Origin: Adhaeribacter terrigena
GTDB taxonomy: Bacteria > Bacteroidota > Bacteroidia > Cytophagales > Hymenobacteraceae
Assembly (NCBI RefSeq): GCF_016623615.1
Contig: NZ_JAEHFX010000006.1
Coordinates: 62,001-126,000 of the forward strand
Length of the DNA: 64,000 bases
Direction: 5' to 3'
The position numbers were made by a program, and so were the translations under genes. Shown here in pieces: positions 17,750 through 26,441 of the stretch (positions are counted from its first letter, which is position 1; the number at the start of each line of letters is the position of its first letter). The notes under the pieces are model-generated. The model did no database searches and was not told the origin of the DNA. It worked only from the letters and a program-made list of their open reading frames with translations.

Positions 17750-18526
17750 ATGGCCGAATCAATTTTTAACTTAACCGACAAAGTGGTTGCTATTACCGGT
17801 GGTTATGGATACCTGGGCAAAGCAATTTGTGAAGGGCTGGTTGAATTTGGCGCAAAAGTTTACGTGCTCGGCCGTTCACAGGAAAAATTTGAAGCCGCTT
17901 TCGATAAACCCGGAAATATAAGATTCCAGCCTTGTGATGTAGCCGTTTCCGAAAGCATCCGCGAAGCATTCGGTGAAATTATTAACCTGGAAGGCCAGCT
18001 CGATGTGCTCATCAACAACGCTTTTTACAGCAAAGGTCAGCATCCCGAAAAAATCACCGACGAAGAATGGGCGTTCGGAATCGATGGCAGTTTGAATTCG
18101 GTTTACCGTTGCATCCGCGAAATCATTCCGCATTTTAAAGCCCGGAATCACGGCAAGATCATCAACGTTTCTTCCATGTACGGCCTGGTTTCACCTGACT
18201 TCAAGGTTTACGACGAGTCGCCGCAATTTTTGAATCCGCCCCATTACGGAGCTTCCAAAGCAGCCGTTATTCAGCTTACCAAATATTACGCCTGCTATTT
18301 AGGGCCGTACAACATCCAGGTAAATGCCGTTACGCCGGGGCCGTTTCCGAGCAAAAATGTGCAGCAGAACGAGGCATTTGTAAACCAGTTAAAAGCCAAA
18401 AATCCGCTGGGCAGAATTGGCAAACCCGCAGATTTGAAAGGCGCTTTTGTATTATTAAGTTCGGGCGCTTCCGATTTTATTACCGGCCATAATTTAGTAG
18501 TAGACGGCGGCTGGACAGCCTGGTAA
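17750..18526 (+). CDS. Short-chain dehydrogenase/reductase
   Basis: The 258-residue product has the NAD(P) loop AITGGYGYLGKAI, LINNAFYSKG, catalytic Ser in IINVSSMYGL, Tyr/Lys in HYGASKAAV, and the C-terminal LVVDGGWTAW. Its place between the aldo/keto reductase and the NeuB-like/SpsF fusion suggests a redox step on a nonulosonic acid or its precursor. The substrate is inferred from context only. Confidence 0.85.
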   Translation: MAESIFNLTDKVVAITGGYGYLGKAICEGLVEFGAKVYVLGRSQEKFEAAFDKPGNIRFQPCDVAVSESIREAFGEIINLEGQLDVLINNAFYSKGQHPEKITDEEWAFGIDGSLNSVYRCIREIIPHFKARNHGKIINVSSMYGLVSPDFKVYDESPQFLNPPHYGASKAAVIQLTKYYACYLGPYNIQVNAVTPGPFPSKNVQQNEAFVNQLKAKNPLGRIGKPADLKGAFVLLSSGASDFITGHNLVVDGGWTAW

Positions 18527-18573
18527 AATTCAGGCCAACGCGCTTCCGTTTTATAGAAAAAGAAAAGAATAAC

Positions 18574-20361
18574 ATGAGTGTATATAATATTTTAGAAGTA
18601 GCCAATACCCACGGCGGCAGCAAGGAATATTTGTTAGCATTGATCGAACAGTTTCAGGAATTTAATACCGGGCACGGCATGAAATTCCAGCCCCTGAAAG
18701 CCGATGAAATTGCTACCAAAAGTTTTTCCGCTTACCCAATCTACGAAAAGCTGCATTTTACCGAAACCGAGTGGCGGGAAATTTTACTGAAAGCTGCCGA
18801 AACCAAAGAGATCTGGATCGATGTCTTTGACCTTTACGGCATCCGGATCATTGAGCAGAATTCAGATTTAATTACCGGCATAAAACTCCAGGCTTCCGTG
18901 CTGCAAAACCAGGTTGTGCTGGATGCCCTGGCCAAACTGAACCTAACGAATAAGCTCCTGATCATCAATATTTCGGCTTATGCTTTAGCTGAAATCGAAG
19001 CGTTTATTCAAACATTTACTTCGCGCTTAAACCCAAAAGAATTGCTGCTTGAAGTTGGTTTTCAGGCTTACCCTACGGAGCTGCAGGATTCCGGCATCAG
19101 CAAGATCAAAACGCTAAAAGAACATTTCCGCAACCGCATCGTTTTTGCCGACCACATTGCAGGCACGCACGAAGATGCCCGCTGGCTGCCGGTAATGGCC
19201 ACCCTGCTGGGCGCTGATCTCATCGAAAAGCACATCATGCACGATAGCCTGCCGACTGAATATGATCATTTTTCAAGTGTAACCCTCGAGAACTACCGGC
19301 TTTATCTGGCAGCGCAAAAACGCTATGCCGGACTCACGAAAAAGTCATTTATCAATCAACGTGAAATCGAATACCTGGAAAAAACGATCCAGATCCCGCT
19401 TTCCGGCAAAAAATTAGCGGCCGGCACCTTGGTAAACGAAACCCAGGATCTGGTTTTTAAGCGCAGCGGCGAAACTGGAATTAACGCCAGCCAGATCAAA
19501 AAGCTGCAGCAAAACCACCATATTTTAGCCGTAGAAAAAGCCCCGGAAACTACTTTCCAGGCCGAAGATTTTAAGAAAGCCAGCATCGGAACTGTTATTG
19601 CCTGCCGCCTGAAATCCACACGATTAACTTCCAAGGCTTTGCTGAAAATCGGCGACCTGACTTCGGTGGAATACTGCATTAAAAACTGCTTAAAACTGGA
19701 ACAGGTAAACCACACCATTCTGGCTACCTCGACCGTAGAGCAGGATGCGCCGCTGGAAAATTACACCTATCGCCCCGACGTAAAATTCTTCCGGGGCCAC
19801 CCCGACGATGTGATCCAGCGCTATTTAGGCGTGGCCGAAAAATATAACCTTGACGTGATCATCCGGGTTACAGCCGATATGCCTTTCGTTTCAAATGAAA
19901 TTTTGGAGATCCTGCTGAAATCGCATTTCGAAACCGGAGCCGATTATACGGTGGCAAAAGATGCGGCGGTAGGCACGAACCTCGAAATTATTAATGTTTC
20001 TGCCCTCAAATATGTAAAACAATTCTTCCCGAACGCCGATTATTCCGAATACATGACCTGGTACTTCCAGAATAACGCGGAGCATTTCAAACTGAATTTC
20101 GTGGAATTACCTGCTGAACTTGTGCGCGGTTACCGCCTTACCTTAGACTTTCAGGAAGACCTTGAAATGTTCAATCAGTTAGAAAGATATTTTCAGGAAA
20201 CCAAGCAGCCTTTCTCTTTAAATGAACTGTTTCATTTCCTGGATCAACATCCCGAAATTGCCAAACTAAACCAGGACATTCAGCAAAAATACAAATCCGA
20301 CCCGGAACTGATCGCAACCCTGAACAAAGTAACCAAGATCCCTGAATTTGCAACGAACTAA
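18574..20361 (+). CDS. NeuB-like synthase fused to SpsF/PseF-type cytidylyltransferase
   Basis: The 595-residue product has two parts. Residues ~1-330 follow the NeuB/PseI barrel: E8 in LEVANTHGG, KFQPLK, VGFQAYPTELQ, metal His in FADHIAG and LIEKHIMHD, then a SAF-like stretch. Residues ~336-590 form a nucleotidyltransferase: GTVIACRLKSTRLTSKALL, FFRGHPDDVIQRYL, VIIRVTADMPFVS. The second half is the only CMP-sugar synthetase candidate in the locus, so it probably does the PseF step. The first half is a divergent second synthase beside pseI. Its active-site stretch reads KLQASV where NeuB-type enzymes have K-x-x-x-x-E. Confidence 0.82.
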   Translation: MSVYNILEVANTHGGSKEYLLALIEQFQEFNTGHGMKFQPLKADEIATKSFSAYPIYEKLHFTETEWREILLKAAETKEIWIDVFDLYGIRIIEQNSDLITGIKLQASVLQNQVVLDALAKLNLTNKLLIINISAYALAEIEAFIQTFTSRLNPKELLLEVGFQAYPTELQDSGISKIKTLKEHFRNRIVFADHIAGTHEDARWLPVMATLLGADLIEKHIMHDSLPTEYDHFSSVTLENYRLYLAAQKRYAGLTKKSFINQREIEYLEKTIQIPLSGKKLAAGTLVNETQDLVFKRSGETGINASQIKKLQQNHHILAVEKAPETTFQAEDFKKASIGTVIACRLKSTRLTSKALLKIGDLTSVEYCIKNCLKLEQVNHTILATSTVEQDAPLENYTYRPDVKFFRGHPDDVIQRYLGVAEKYNLDVIIRVTADMPFVSNEILEILLKSHFETGADYTVAKDAAVGTNLEIINVSALKYVKQFFPNADYSEYMTWYFQNNAEHFKLNFVELPAELVRGYRLTLDFQEDLEMFNQLERYFQETKQPFSLNELFHFLDQHPEIAKLNQDIQQKYKSDPELIATLNKVTKIPEFATN

Positions 20362-21817
20362 GATCATCTTCCGCGCCGACGGCAACAGCCGGATCGGGTT
20401 AGGCCACGTGGTGCGTTCGCTGGCTTTGGCAGAATTGCTGCACGATGATTTTGACTGCACGTTTGCCATTCAGGAGCCTTCGCAAACGTTGCTTACGCAA
20501 CTGAATTCTGTTTGCGAAGAAGTGATCTGTTTACCTTCAAACCAGAGCGAAGCCCTTTTTGCCGAAGCACAAAACATTGCCGAAGCTTTAACCGGCCAGG
20601 AAATAATTGTTTTAGACGGCTACCATTTCACTACTGAATACCAGCAGATATTAAAGCGAAAAGGCAACGTACTGGTTTGCCTCGACGATCTGCACGACCG
20701 CAAATTCATGGCCGACGCCATCATCAACATTGCCGGCGGCGTGAAACCGGAAATGTATCAGGCCACGGCTTACACCAGATTTTGCATTGGTCCGGAATAT
20801 GCCTTGCTGCGAAAACCATTCCGGGATGCACAAAAAACGGTAGGGAAAACCCCGGCAAAAGTGGCTAAAATTCTGATCTGTTTTGGCGGCGCCGATCCGG
20901 AAAATTACACGCTGAACTTCGCCCGAAAACTGCATCAGTTAAACCCGCATCTGCACTTGGAAATTGTAACTGGTAGCGCGTATCAGCATACCGAATTGCT
21001 AAAAGATTTTCTGGCGGAAAAACGCGGGGCAAACTGGCACCAGAACCTGAACGCCGAAGAAATGTGTGCCTTAATGAAAAATTGCGAAGCCGCCCTTTGC
21101 TCAGCCAGTTCGGTAGCCTATGAATATTGCGCAGTAAACGGTATGCTTTTCATCGAAAAAACTGCCGGGAATCAAACCGACCTTTATAACTTTTTAATTG
21201 CCGAAAACCTGGCATTGCCGGCTGAAAAATTACCTGCACTTTTAAGCGAAAAAACGGTAGCCTTTCAGGACCAAAAACTCATTGAAAAACAGCGCAAAAT
21301 TTTTAACGGACAAGCGGAAGAAAACCTGCGCCGTTTATTCCGGCAACTTGCTTTACAGGCCCGGCTTTTTTTCCGGCAAGCTACCCTAGAAGATGCCACG
21401 CTGCTTTTCGATTGGGCGAATGATCCGGAAGTTCGTAGGTTTTCTTTTAACAGTGAACCCATTCCATTCGAAACCCACCTAAACTGGCTGAACGGAAAAC
21501 TAAAAAACCCGGACGCTCTACTTTTAATTGCAGAAATCAATACCCAGCCCGCCGCTTTGCTCCGTTTCGATGTGGAGGGAAATTCTGCCCTTATCAGCTA
21601 TCAGATCGGTGCTGCTTATCGGGGAAAAGGCTTGGGCCACCGCGTACTTCAGCTTGGTTTACCGGTACTTAAAAAGCATTTCGCGCATGTATCGCAGGCC
21701 ATTGGTTATGTGCAACCGGTTAACGTGCCATCGGTGCGGGCTTTTGAAAAAGCGGAGTATAAGAATCTGGGGATGGAAGAGAAAAACCTGGCTTATAAAT
21801 TTTTAATTGAAATATAA
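20348..21817 (+). CDS. pseG: PseG-PseH fusion (UDP-sugar hydrolase and N-acetyltransferase)
   Basis: The 489-residue product has a PseG domain (~1-325) with FRADGNSRIGLGHVVRSLAL, CLDDLHDR, GPEYALLRKPFRDA, CFGGADPENYT, and CSASSVAYEYCAVNG. A GNAT domain follows (~335-489) with LFFRQATLEDATLLFDWAND and the acetyl-CoA loop YRGKGLGHRVLQL, as in PseH. Together they would acetylate the 4-amino sugar and then remove UDP. The TTG at 20348 overlaps the previous stop by 14 bp. Two sense CGSTA motif copies lie in the coding sequence. Confidence 0.87.
   Translation: MQRTKIIFRADGNSRIGLGHVVRSLALAELLHDDFDCTFAIQEPSQTLLTQLNSVCEEVICLPSNQSEALFAEAQNIAEALTGQEIIVLDGYHFTTEYQQILKRKGNVLVCLDDLHDRKFMADAIINIAGGVKPEMYQATAYTRFCIGPEYALLRKPFRDAQKTVGKTPAKVAKILICFGGADPENYTLNFARKLHQLNPHLHLEIVTGSAYQHTELLKDFLAEKRGANWHQNLNAEEMCALMKNCEAALCSASSVAYEYCAVNGMLFIEKTAGNQTDLYNFLIAENLALPAEKLPALLSEKTVAFQDQKLIEKQRKIFNGQAEENLRRLFRQLALQARLFFRQATLEDATLLFDWANDPEVRRFSFNSEPIPFETHLNWLNGKLKNPDALLLIAEINTQPAALLRFDVEGNSALISYQIGAAYRGKGLGHRVLQLGLPVLKKHFAHVSQAIGYVQPVNVPSVRAFEKAEYKNLGMEEKNLAYKFLIEI
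20832..20865 (+). repeat. CGSTA motif copy 10 (inside pseG)
   Basis: Core CGGTAGGG, AAAA, then CAAAAGTG at 13 nt. It is read as Lys-Thr-Val-Gly-Lys in the gene. Confidence 0.65.
21249..21281 (+). repeat. CGSTA motif copy 11 (inside pseG)
   Basis: Core CGGTAGCC, TTT, then AAAAACTC at 13 nt. It is read as Lys-Thr-Val-Ala in the gene. Confidence 0.65.
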
Positions 21818-21853
21818 GCACAAAAGGTAAAACATTAATTGTATTTAAAGTTT

Positions 21854-21861
21854 TACCTTTG
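21854..21861 (+). promoter_or_regulatory. TAnnTTTG box upstream of the oligopeptidase gene
   Basis: TACCTTTG lies 54 nt upstream of the chosen ATG. No TTG is found at 19-21 nt upstream, so only the -7 element is supported. Confidence 0.4.
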
Positions 21862-21915
21862 CTCGACCAATTTTGTATTTTCTTCCCACAAAGTACCGAG
21901 CCGATTATATTCCGC

Positions 21916-24000
21916 ATGAAAAAACTTTACTTCCTTTGCCTGATTTCTTTTATCACTTCTGCTGCCCAAGGCCAAGGTTTCAATTATCCCACCACCCCGA
22001 AAGAAAACACCCAGGAAACTTATTTTAACCGGTACACCATTTCTGATGATTATCAATGGCTGGAAAACTTCAATAGTCAGAAAGTAAAAAATTGGGTAGA
22101 GGCACAAAATGAGGTTTCCTTACCTTTTTTGAAGAAAGCCCAGAATAAAAACAACACTTTTCTACTGATCGATAAATACGCCTATACCCGGTTCAGTCAT
22201 CCCCGGAAAATGGGTAAATACTATTTTTCGCTTGGTCATTTTGATGCCCACGAAACCCCGGGTTTGTTCTATAAGGAATCTTTAAATGTGAGATCGCGCA
22301 TTCTCGTGGACCCGAATATGATTAATACCCGGGAGAAAATCAATATAAAGAATTACGCCGTTTCAAAGAATTCAGAATTACTGGCTTTCCAGTTTAATAG
22401 AAATGGCTCTGACTGGACTGAAATTAAAGTTGTAGCCTTAAGAAACGGCGCATTCCGAAAAGATCATCTCACCAATATAAAGTTCTCTAACATTGCCTGG
22501 AAAGACGATGGTTTCTTTTATACAACTTACCCGGCTAGCGACAAAACCGGCCAGACAATTGGCCAGAAAGTTTACTATCATAAAATCGGAACCGACCAAA
22601 AAGACGATCAACTGATCTTTGAGCGTATCAATCCATTATTAAACTTCCGGTTTCAGACAACTTCCGACGAGCGTTATTTTGTATTAAAAGAATACAACGA
22701 TAAAGCCGGAAAGCTTAACGTTTTTTATATCGATTATCAGGAACCAAAGCCTGCTTTAAAACCGCTCCTGCTGAATTTAAAATACGACATCGAATTCCTC
22801 GATAGCCATAATGGAAAGTTCATCGCTACTACCACGCATCAGGATAATAACGGCAGTATTTTAGAAATCGACCCGGTTAATCCGCTTAAATGGAGAAGCA
22901 TTGCATCGAATTTTACCAAAGCTGTATTATTGGATGTTGTGCCGCTTAAGGACAAAATAATTGCCACGTATCAAACCAATCAGCGGCCATTGGTTACCGT
23001 TTTCTATTATTCCGGCGAAATTTTATACAACCTGGAATTACCGGTTGGAACATCGGTAAATGGTTTTAACGGTAATCCGGAAGATGAGGAATTCCTTTTT
23101 AATCTTTCTTCCTATTTATATCCGCCCATAGTTTACAGCTTTAACGTTAACACTTATCAGAAGAAAGTCACCGACCAGACCCGAATAAATTATACTACAG
23201 ATGATCTTGAAATAAAAGAAACGGAAGCGATCGCTAAAGATGGCACAAAAATCCCTTTGCTATTGGCTTATAAAAAAGGCCTGAATTTAAATGGCTCAAA
23301 TCCTACCATTCTTTCGGCTTATGGCGGCTTTGGCACGGTTGTAACCCCATCTTTCGATCCCGGGATAATCTATTTTATAAAACAGGGTGGTATTTATGCA
23401 TTCGCTAATATCCGGGGCGGCGGCGACCTGGGGGCTACGTGGGCTAGTCAAGGACAAGGACCAAGAAAACAAACTTCTTTCAACGATTTTGTTTCTGCTG
23501 CCGAATTTTTGATTAAAGAAGGTTATACCAGTCCGGCCAAACTGGCCAGCACAGGTGCTTCCAATGGCGGATTAGTAGTTGCGGCCTCGGCCATTCAACG
23601 CCCGGATTTATTTAAAGCCGTTGTGCCAATTGTTGCTCCGCTAGACATGATCCGGTTCGAGAAATTTACGGCCGGCCATTTTTGGTCAGATGAATACGGC
23701 ACCGCCAGCGATAGCAGTTCATTTAAAAGATTATACAGCTACTCTCCATTTCACAATATTAAGGAAGACGTAAACTATCCGGCAATGCTCATCATGACCT
23801 CTGATAATGACGACCGGGTAGTTCCTTCGCATTCGTACAAATTTGCTGCAAAAATGCAGAACCGACCTGCCCAGAAAAACCTGATCCTGCTAAGAGTCGA
23901 GAAAAAAGCTGGTCACTACGGCGCAAGCACAATAACCTCCGAAGTTCACGAAAAAGCCAACATGTACGCTTTTATCTGGGAAATGCTGCACCAGAATTGA
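21916..24000 (+). CDS. Prolyl oligopeptidase family (S9A) serine peptidase
   Basis: The 694-residue product has a signal peptide (MKKLYFLCLISFITSAAQG), a seven-bladed propeller region (~70-400) and an alpha/beta hydrolase domain. Catalytic Ser is in STGASNGGLVVAASA, Asp in SDNDDRVVPSHSY and His in EKKAGHYGAS. It is a periplasmic or outer-membrane peptidase that cuts short Pro-containing peptides. The ATG at 21916 starts the signal peptide. An upstream in-frame start adds 19 unlikely residues. It has no obvious role in sugar synthesis and looks like an interloper in the locus. Confidence 0.9.
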   Translation: MKKLYFLCLISFITSAAQGQGFNYPTTPKENTQETYFNRYTISDDYQWLENFNSQKVKNWVEAQNEVSLPFLKKAQNKNNTFLLIDKYAYTRFSHPRKMGKYYFSLGHFDAHETPGLFYKESLNVRSRILVDPNMINTREKINIKNYAVSKNSELLAFQFNRNGSDWTEIKVVALRNGAFRKDHLTNIKFSNIAWKDDGFFYTTYPASDKTGQTIGQKVYYHKIGTDQKDDQLIFERINPLLNFRFQTTSDERYFVLKEYNDKAGKLNVFYIDYQEPKPALKPLLLNLKYDIEFLDSHNGKFIATTTHQDNNGSILEIDPVNPLKWRSIASNFTKAVLLDVVPLKDKIIATYQTNQRPLVTVFYYSGEILYNLELPVGTSVNGFNGNPEDEEFLFNLSSYLYPPIVYSFNVNTYQKKVTDQTRINYTTDDLEIKETEAIAKDGTKIPLLLAYKKGLNLNGSNPTILSAYGGFGTVVTPSFDPGIIYFIKQGGIYAFANIRGGGDLGATWASQGQGPRKQTSFNDFVSAAEFLIKEGYTSPAKLASTGASNGGLVVAASAIQRPDLFKAVVPIVAPLDMIRFEKFTAGHFWSDEYGTASDSSSFKRLYSYSPFHNIKEDVNYPAMLIMTSDNDDRVVPSHSYKFAAKMQNRPAQKNLILLRVEKKAGHYGASTITSEVHEKANMYAFIWEMLHQN

Positions 24001-24052
24001 TTCGGACATTTTGCTAAAAAGCCCGATAAACCTGAATTCGTTAATTCTTCGT

Positions 24053-24060
24053 TATCTTTG
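24053..24060 (+). promoter_or_regulatory. TAnnTTTG box upstream of pseI
   Basis: TATCTTTG lies 33 nt before the pseI ATG. A -33 TTG is not seen at the usual distance. Confidence 0.45.
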
Positions 24061-24093
24061 AGTACGCGAAACTGAAATTTGCTTCATTTACTT

Positions 24094-25134
24094 ATGCATA
24101 CCTTCCAGATCGGAAACCATATCATTGGCCACGGCCAGAAACCATTCATCATCGCCGAAATGTCGGGCAACCACAACCAGAGCCTGGACCGGGCTTTGGA
24201 AATTGTAGAAGCGGCCGCCCAGGCCGGCGCGCATGCCATCAAGCTGCAAACCTACACCGCCGATACCATGACGCTGAAAGGTGCCTATACCATTACGGAT
24301 GAAAATTCACTCTGGAAAGGCCGTGAGCTTTATGATCTTTACCAGGAAGCCTATACGCCCTGGGACTGGCACGAACCTATCTTCAAGCGCGCCGAAGAAT
24401 TGGGTCTGATCGCTTTCAGTTCGCCATTCGATGAAACGGCCGTAGATTTCCTGGAAACCCTGAACGTACCGCTTTATAAAATTGCTTCCTTCGAAAATAC
24501 CGACTGGCCTTTGCTAAAAAAAGTAGCCCAAACCGGCAAACCCGTGATCATGAGTACCGGCGTAGCAAACCTTTCGGAGATTGATGAAGCGGTAAGAATC
24601 TTGCGCGAAAACAGTTGCCAAAATCTGGTACTTTTAAAATGCACCAGCACCTACCCTTCCACGCCCGAAAACACCAACCTGCTCACCATTCCGCATTTGC
24701 AGCAAATGTTCAATTGCGCCGTGGGCCTTTCCGACCATACCATGGGCATTGGCGCAGCGGTGGCGGCAGTAGCTTTAGGTGCCTGCGTGATCGAGAAACA
24801 TTTTACTCTGCGCCGCGCCGATGGTGGTGTGGATTCCGCTTTTTCTATGGAACCACAGGAAATGGCAGCTTTGGTAACGGAATCGGAACGGGCATATTTA
24901 GCGTTGGGCCATATTCAATACGGCATCCAGCAGGCTGAAACCAAAAGCCGTTTATTCAAACGTTCTATTTATGTGGCTAAAGACATTGCCCCCGGCGAAG
25001 CCTTCAGCAAGGAAAATTTAAAAGTGATCCGTCCAGGTGATGGCCTGGCACCGAAATTCTGGGAACATGTGCTGGGCAAAATGGCTAAGCAAAACCTGAA
25101 AGCCGGCACGCCGCTTACCTGGGAAAACCTGTAA
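24094..25134 (+). CDS. pseI: Pseudaminic acid synthase PseI (NeuB family)
   Basis: The 346-residue product has all main NeuB-family features: IIAEMSGNHNQS, AIKLQTYTADTM, FSSPFDE, YKIASFE (Lys and Glu both present), CTSTYPSTPENTN, metal His in VGLSDHTMG and VIEKHFTLRR, and a C-terminal SAF domain (SIYVAKDIAPGEAF to GTPLTWENL). The enzyme condenses the PseG/PseH product with phosphoenolpyruvate to give pseudaminic acid. PseI and not NeuB is inferred from the neighbouring PseB, PseC and PseG. Confidence 0.88.
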   Translation: MHTFQIGNHIIGHGQKPFIIAEMSGNHNQSLDRALEIVEAAAQAGAHAIKLQTYTADTMTLKGAYTITDENSLWKGRELYDLYQEAYTPWDWHEPIFKRAEELGLIAFSSPFDETAVDFLETLNVPLYKIASFENTDWPLLKKVAQTGKPVIMSTGVANLSEIDEAVRILRENSCQNLVLLKCTSTYPSTPENTNLLTIPHLQQMFNCAVGLSDHTMGIGAAVAAVALGACVIEKHFTLRRADGGVDSAFSMEPQEMAALVTESERAYLALGHIQYGIQQAETKSRLFKRSIYVAKDIAPGEAFSKENLKVIRPGDGLAPKFWEHVLGKMAKQNLKAGTPLTWENL

Positions 25135-25138
25135 ACTG

Positions 25139-26431
25139 ATGTTCGAAAAAACGGTTCAGCGCTACGCCAATATCCTGCATTTGCGGTTCCAGCCTACTTT
25201 TGGAGCCATGCCGGCGGCCACACTGAACAAAATTTCGCCCGGTAGTTTCCTGAAGCGTTTCCTGAAAATAAACCTGTACACGCTCGGCCGGCTGCTTCCG
25301 AATTTAGTTAAACCGGCTCCTAGAAACGAAGACCTCTCCGGAAAGATCTGGTTGTACGTGGTAAGCCAGAACAATTACGATGCGCTGCATTTTTTAAAAG
25401 AGCAGCTACCTGAAACCGTTTTTGTAGCCGGGCAGAACAAGCAGATCGGGCGCTACAACCAACAAGTAAACCGGCTTTCGCTGCGTTGGAAATTCTTTTA
25501 TACCGCACGGTTTTTTCTGCCCGTTTTCCTGGGGCTTTTTAAAATGCATGGCAGCAAAGCCATTCGGTTTTTCGACCTCATTTTTGTTTCCATCGGCTAC
25601 TACGAAGCCTACCTGAAACACCTGCAAAAGCACCGGCCGCGCGCCATCGTTTTCGCCAACGATCACAACGACGATTCGCGGGCCATGCTGTTGGCCGCTA
25701 ATAAATTAAATATTCCAACCGTTTATATCCAGCACGCGACGGTAAGCACAGCTTTTCCGCCGCTGGAATTCACTTTAAGTTTGCTCGAGGGGCAGGATGC
25801 ACTGGATAAATACCGGCAATGCGGCCCGGTGCAGGGCGAAGTAAAACTGATCGGTATGCCGAAAGCCGACAAGTTCATGCAGTTCCGGAATTTTAAGACA
25901 ACCTTGAAAAACGTTGGCATTGCCGGCAATTTAATGGATGAATACGATGCCTTAAAAGCTACCATTTTGCAACTGGTACTGCGTTTCCCGGATCTGGAAT
26001 TTACATTTCGCCCCCACCCCGGAGACGCGCGCGATTTCAGTTTTGTAACCGGAAAAAACGCTATGTTTTCGAGCCCTAAAAGTGAGGGTGCGTTCGAATT
26101 CCTGAAAAACCAGGACCTCCTTGTTGCCGCCGAATCTTCCATTCACCTGGAAGCCGCTTTGCTCAACATTCCGGGCATTTATTTCCGTTTAGGTGCCAAC
26201 AATTTCTACGATTATTATGGGTTTGTAAAAACCGGTTTAATTGCGGAAGCTGCCACTGAAAAAGAACTCTTTTCCCTGGTGCAGCAATACCAGCAAGACC
26301 GGCCGGAAGTTTACCAGAAAGCAGCTTATTACAACGCCACCATCGGCACCGAAAACGAAGGCAAAAGCGATGCATTGGCTGTACAATATTTACAGGAATT
26401 CCTGCAAAAAACGCTACCATTTCAGGCTTAA
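25139..26431 (+). CDS. Predicted GT-B glycosyltransferase of the nonulosonic acid locus
   Basis: The 430-residue product starts 5 bp after pseI. It has VFANDHNDDSRAMLLAANKL, PTVYIQHATVSTAFPPLEF, FRPHPGDARDF and AAESSIHLEAALLNIPG(IYFRLG). The late HPGD and SSIHLEA patterns resemble the UDP- or CMP-sugar binding half of GT-B enzymes and CDP-glycerol glycerophosphotransferases. A pseudaminyltransferase is a reasonable guess from position. The CGSTA motif copy at 26406 encodes its last residues (KTLPFQA). Confidence 0.6.
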   Translation: MFEKTVQRYANILHLRFQPTFGAMPAATLNKISPGSFLKRFLKINLYTLGRLLPNLVKPAPRNEDLSGKIWLYVVSQNNYDALHFLKEQLPETVFVAGQNKQIGRYNQQVNRLSLRWKFFYTARFFLPVFLGLFKMHGSKAIRFFDLIFVSIGYYEAYLKHLQKHRPRAIVFANDHNDDSRAMLLAANKLNIPTVYIQHATVSTAFPPLEFTLSLLEGQDALDKYRQCGPVQGEVKLIGMPKADKFMQFRNFKTTLKNVGIAGNLMDEYDALKATILQLVLRFPDLEFTFRPHPGDARDFSFVTGKNAMFSSPKSEGAFEFLKNQDLLVAAESSIHLEAALLNIPGIYFRLGANNFYDYYGFVKTGLIAEAATEKELFSLVQQYQQDRPEVYQKAAYYNATIGTENEGKSDALAVQYLQEFLQKTLPFQA

Positions 26432-26437
26432 AAACTG
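26406..26437 (+). repeat. CGSTA motif copy 12 (end of a gene)
   Basis: Core CGCTACCA, TTT, then AAAAACTG at 13 nt. The core is coding (Lys-Thr-Leu-Pro); the A-tract falls just after the stop. Confidence 0.7.
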
Positions 26438-26441
26438 CCGC

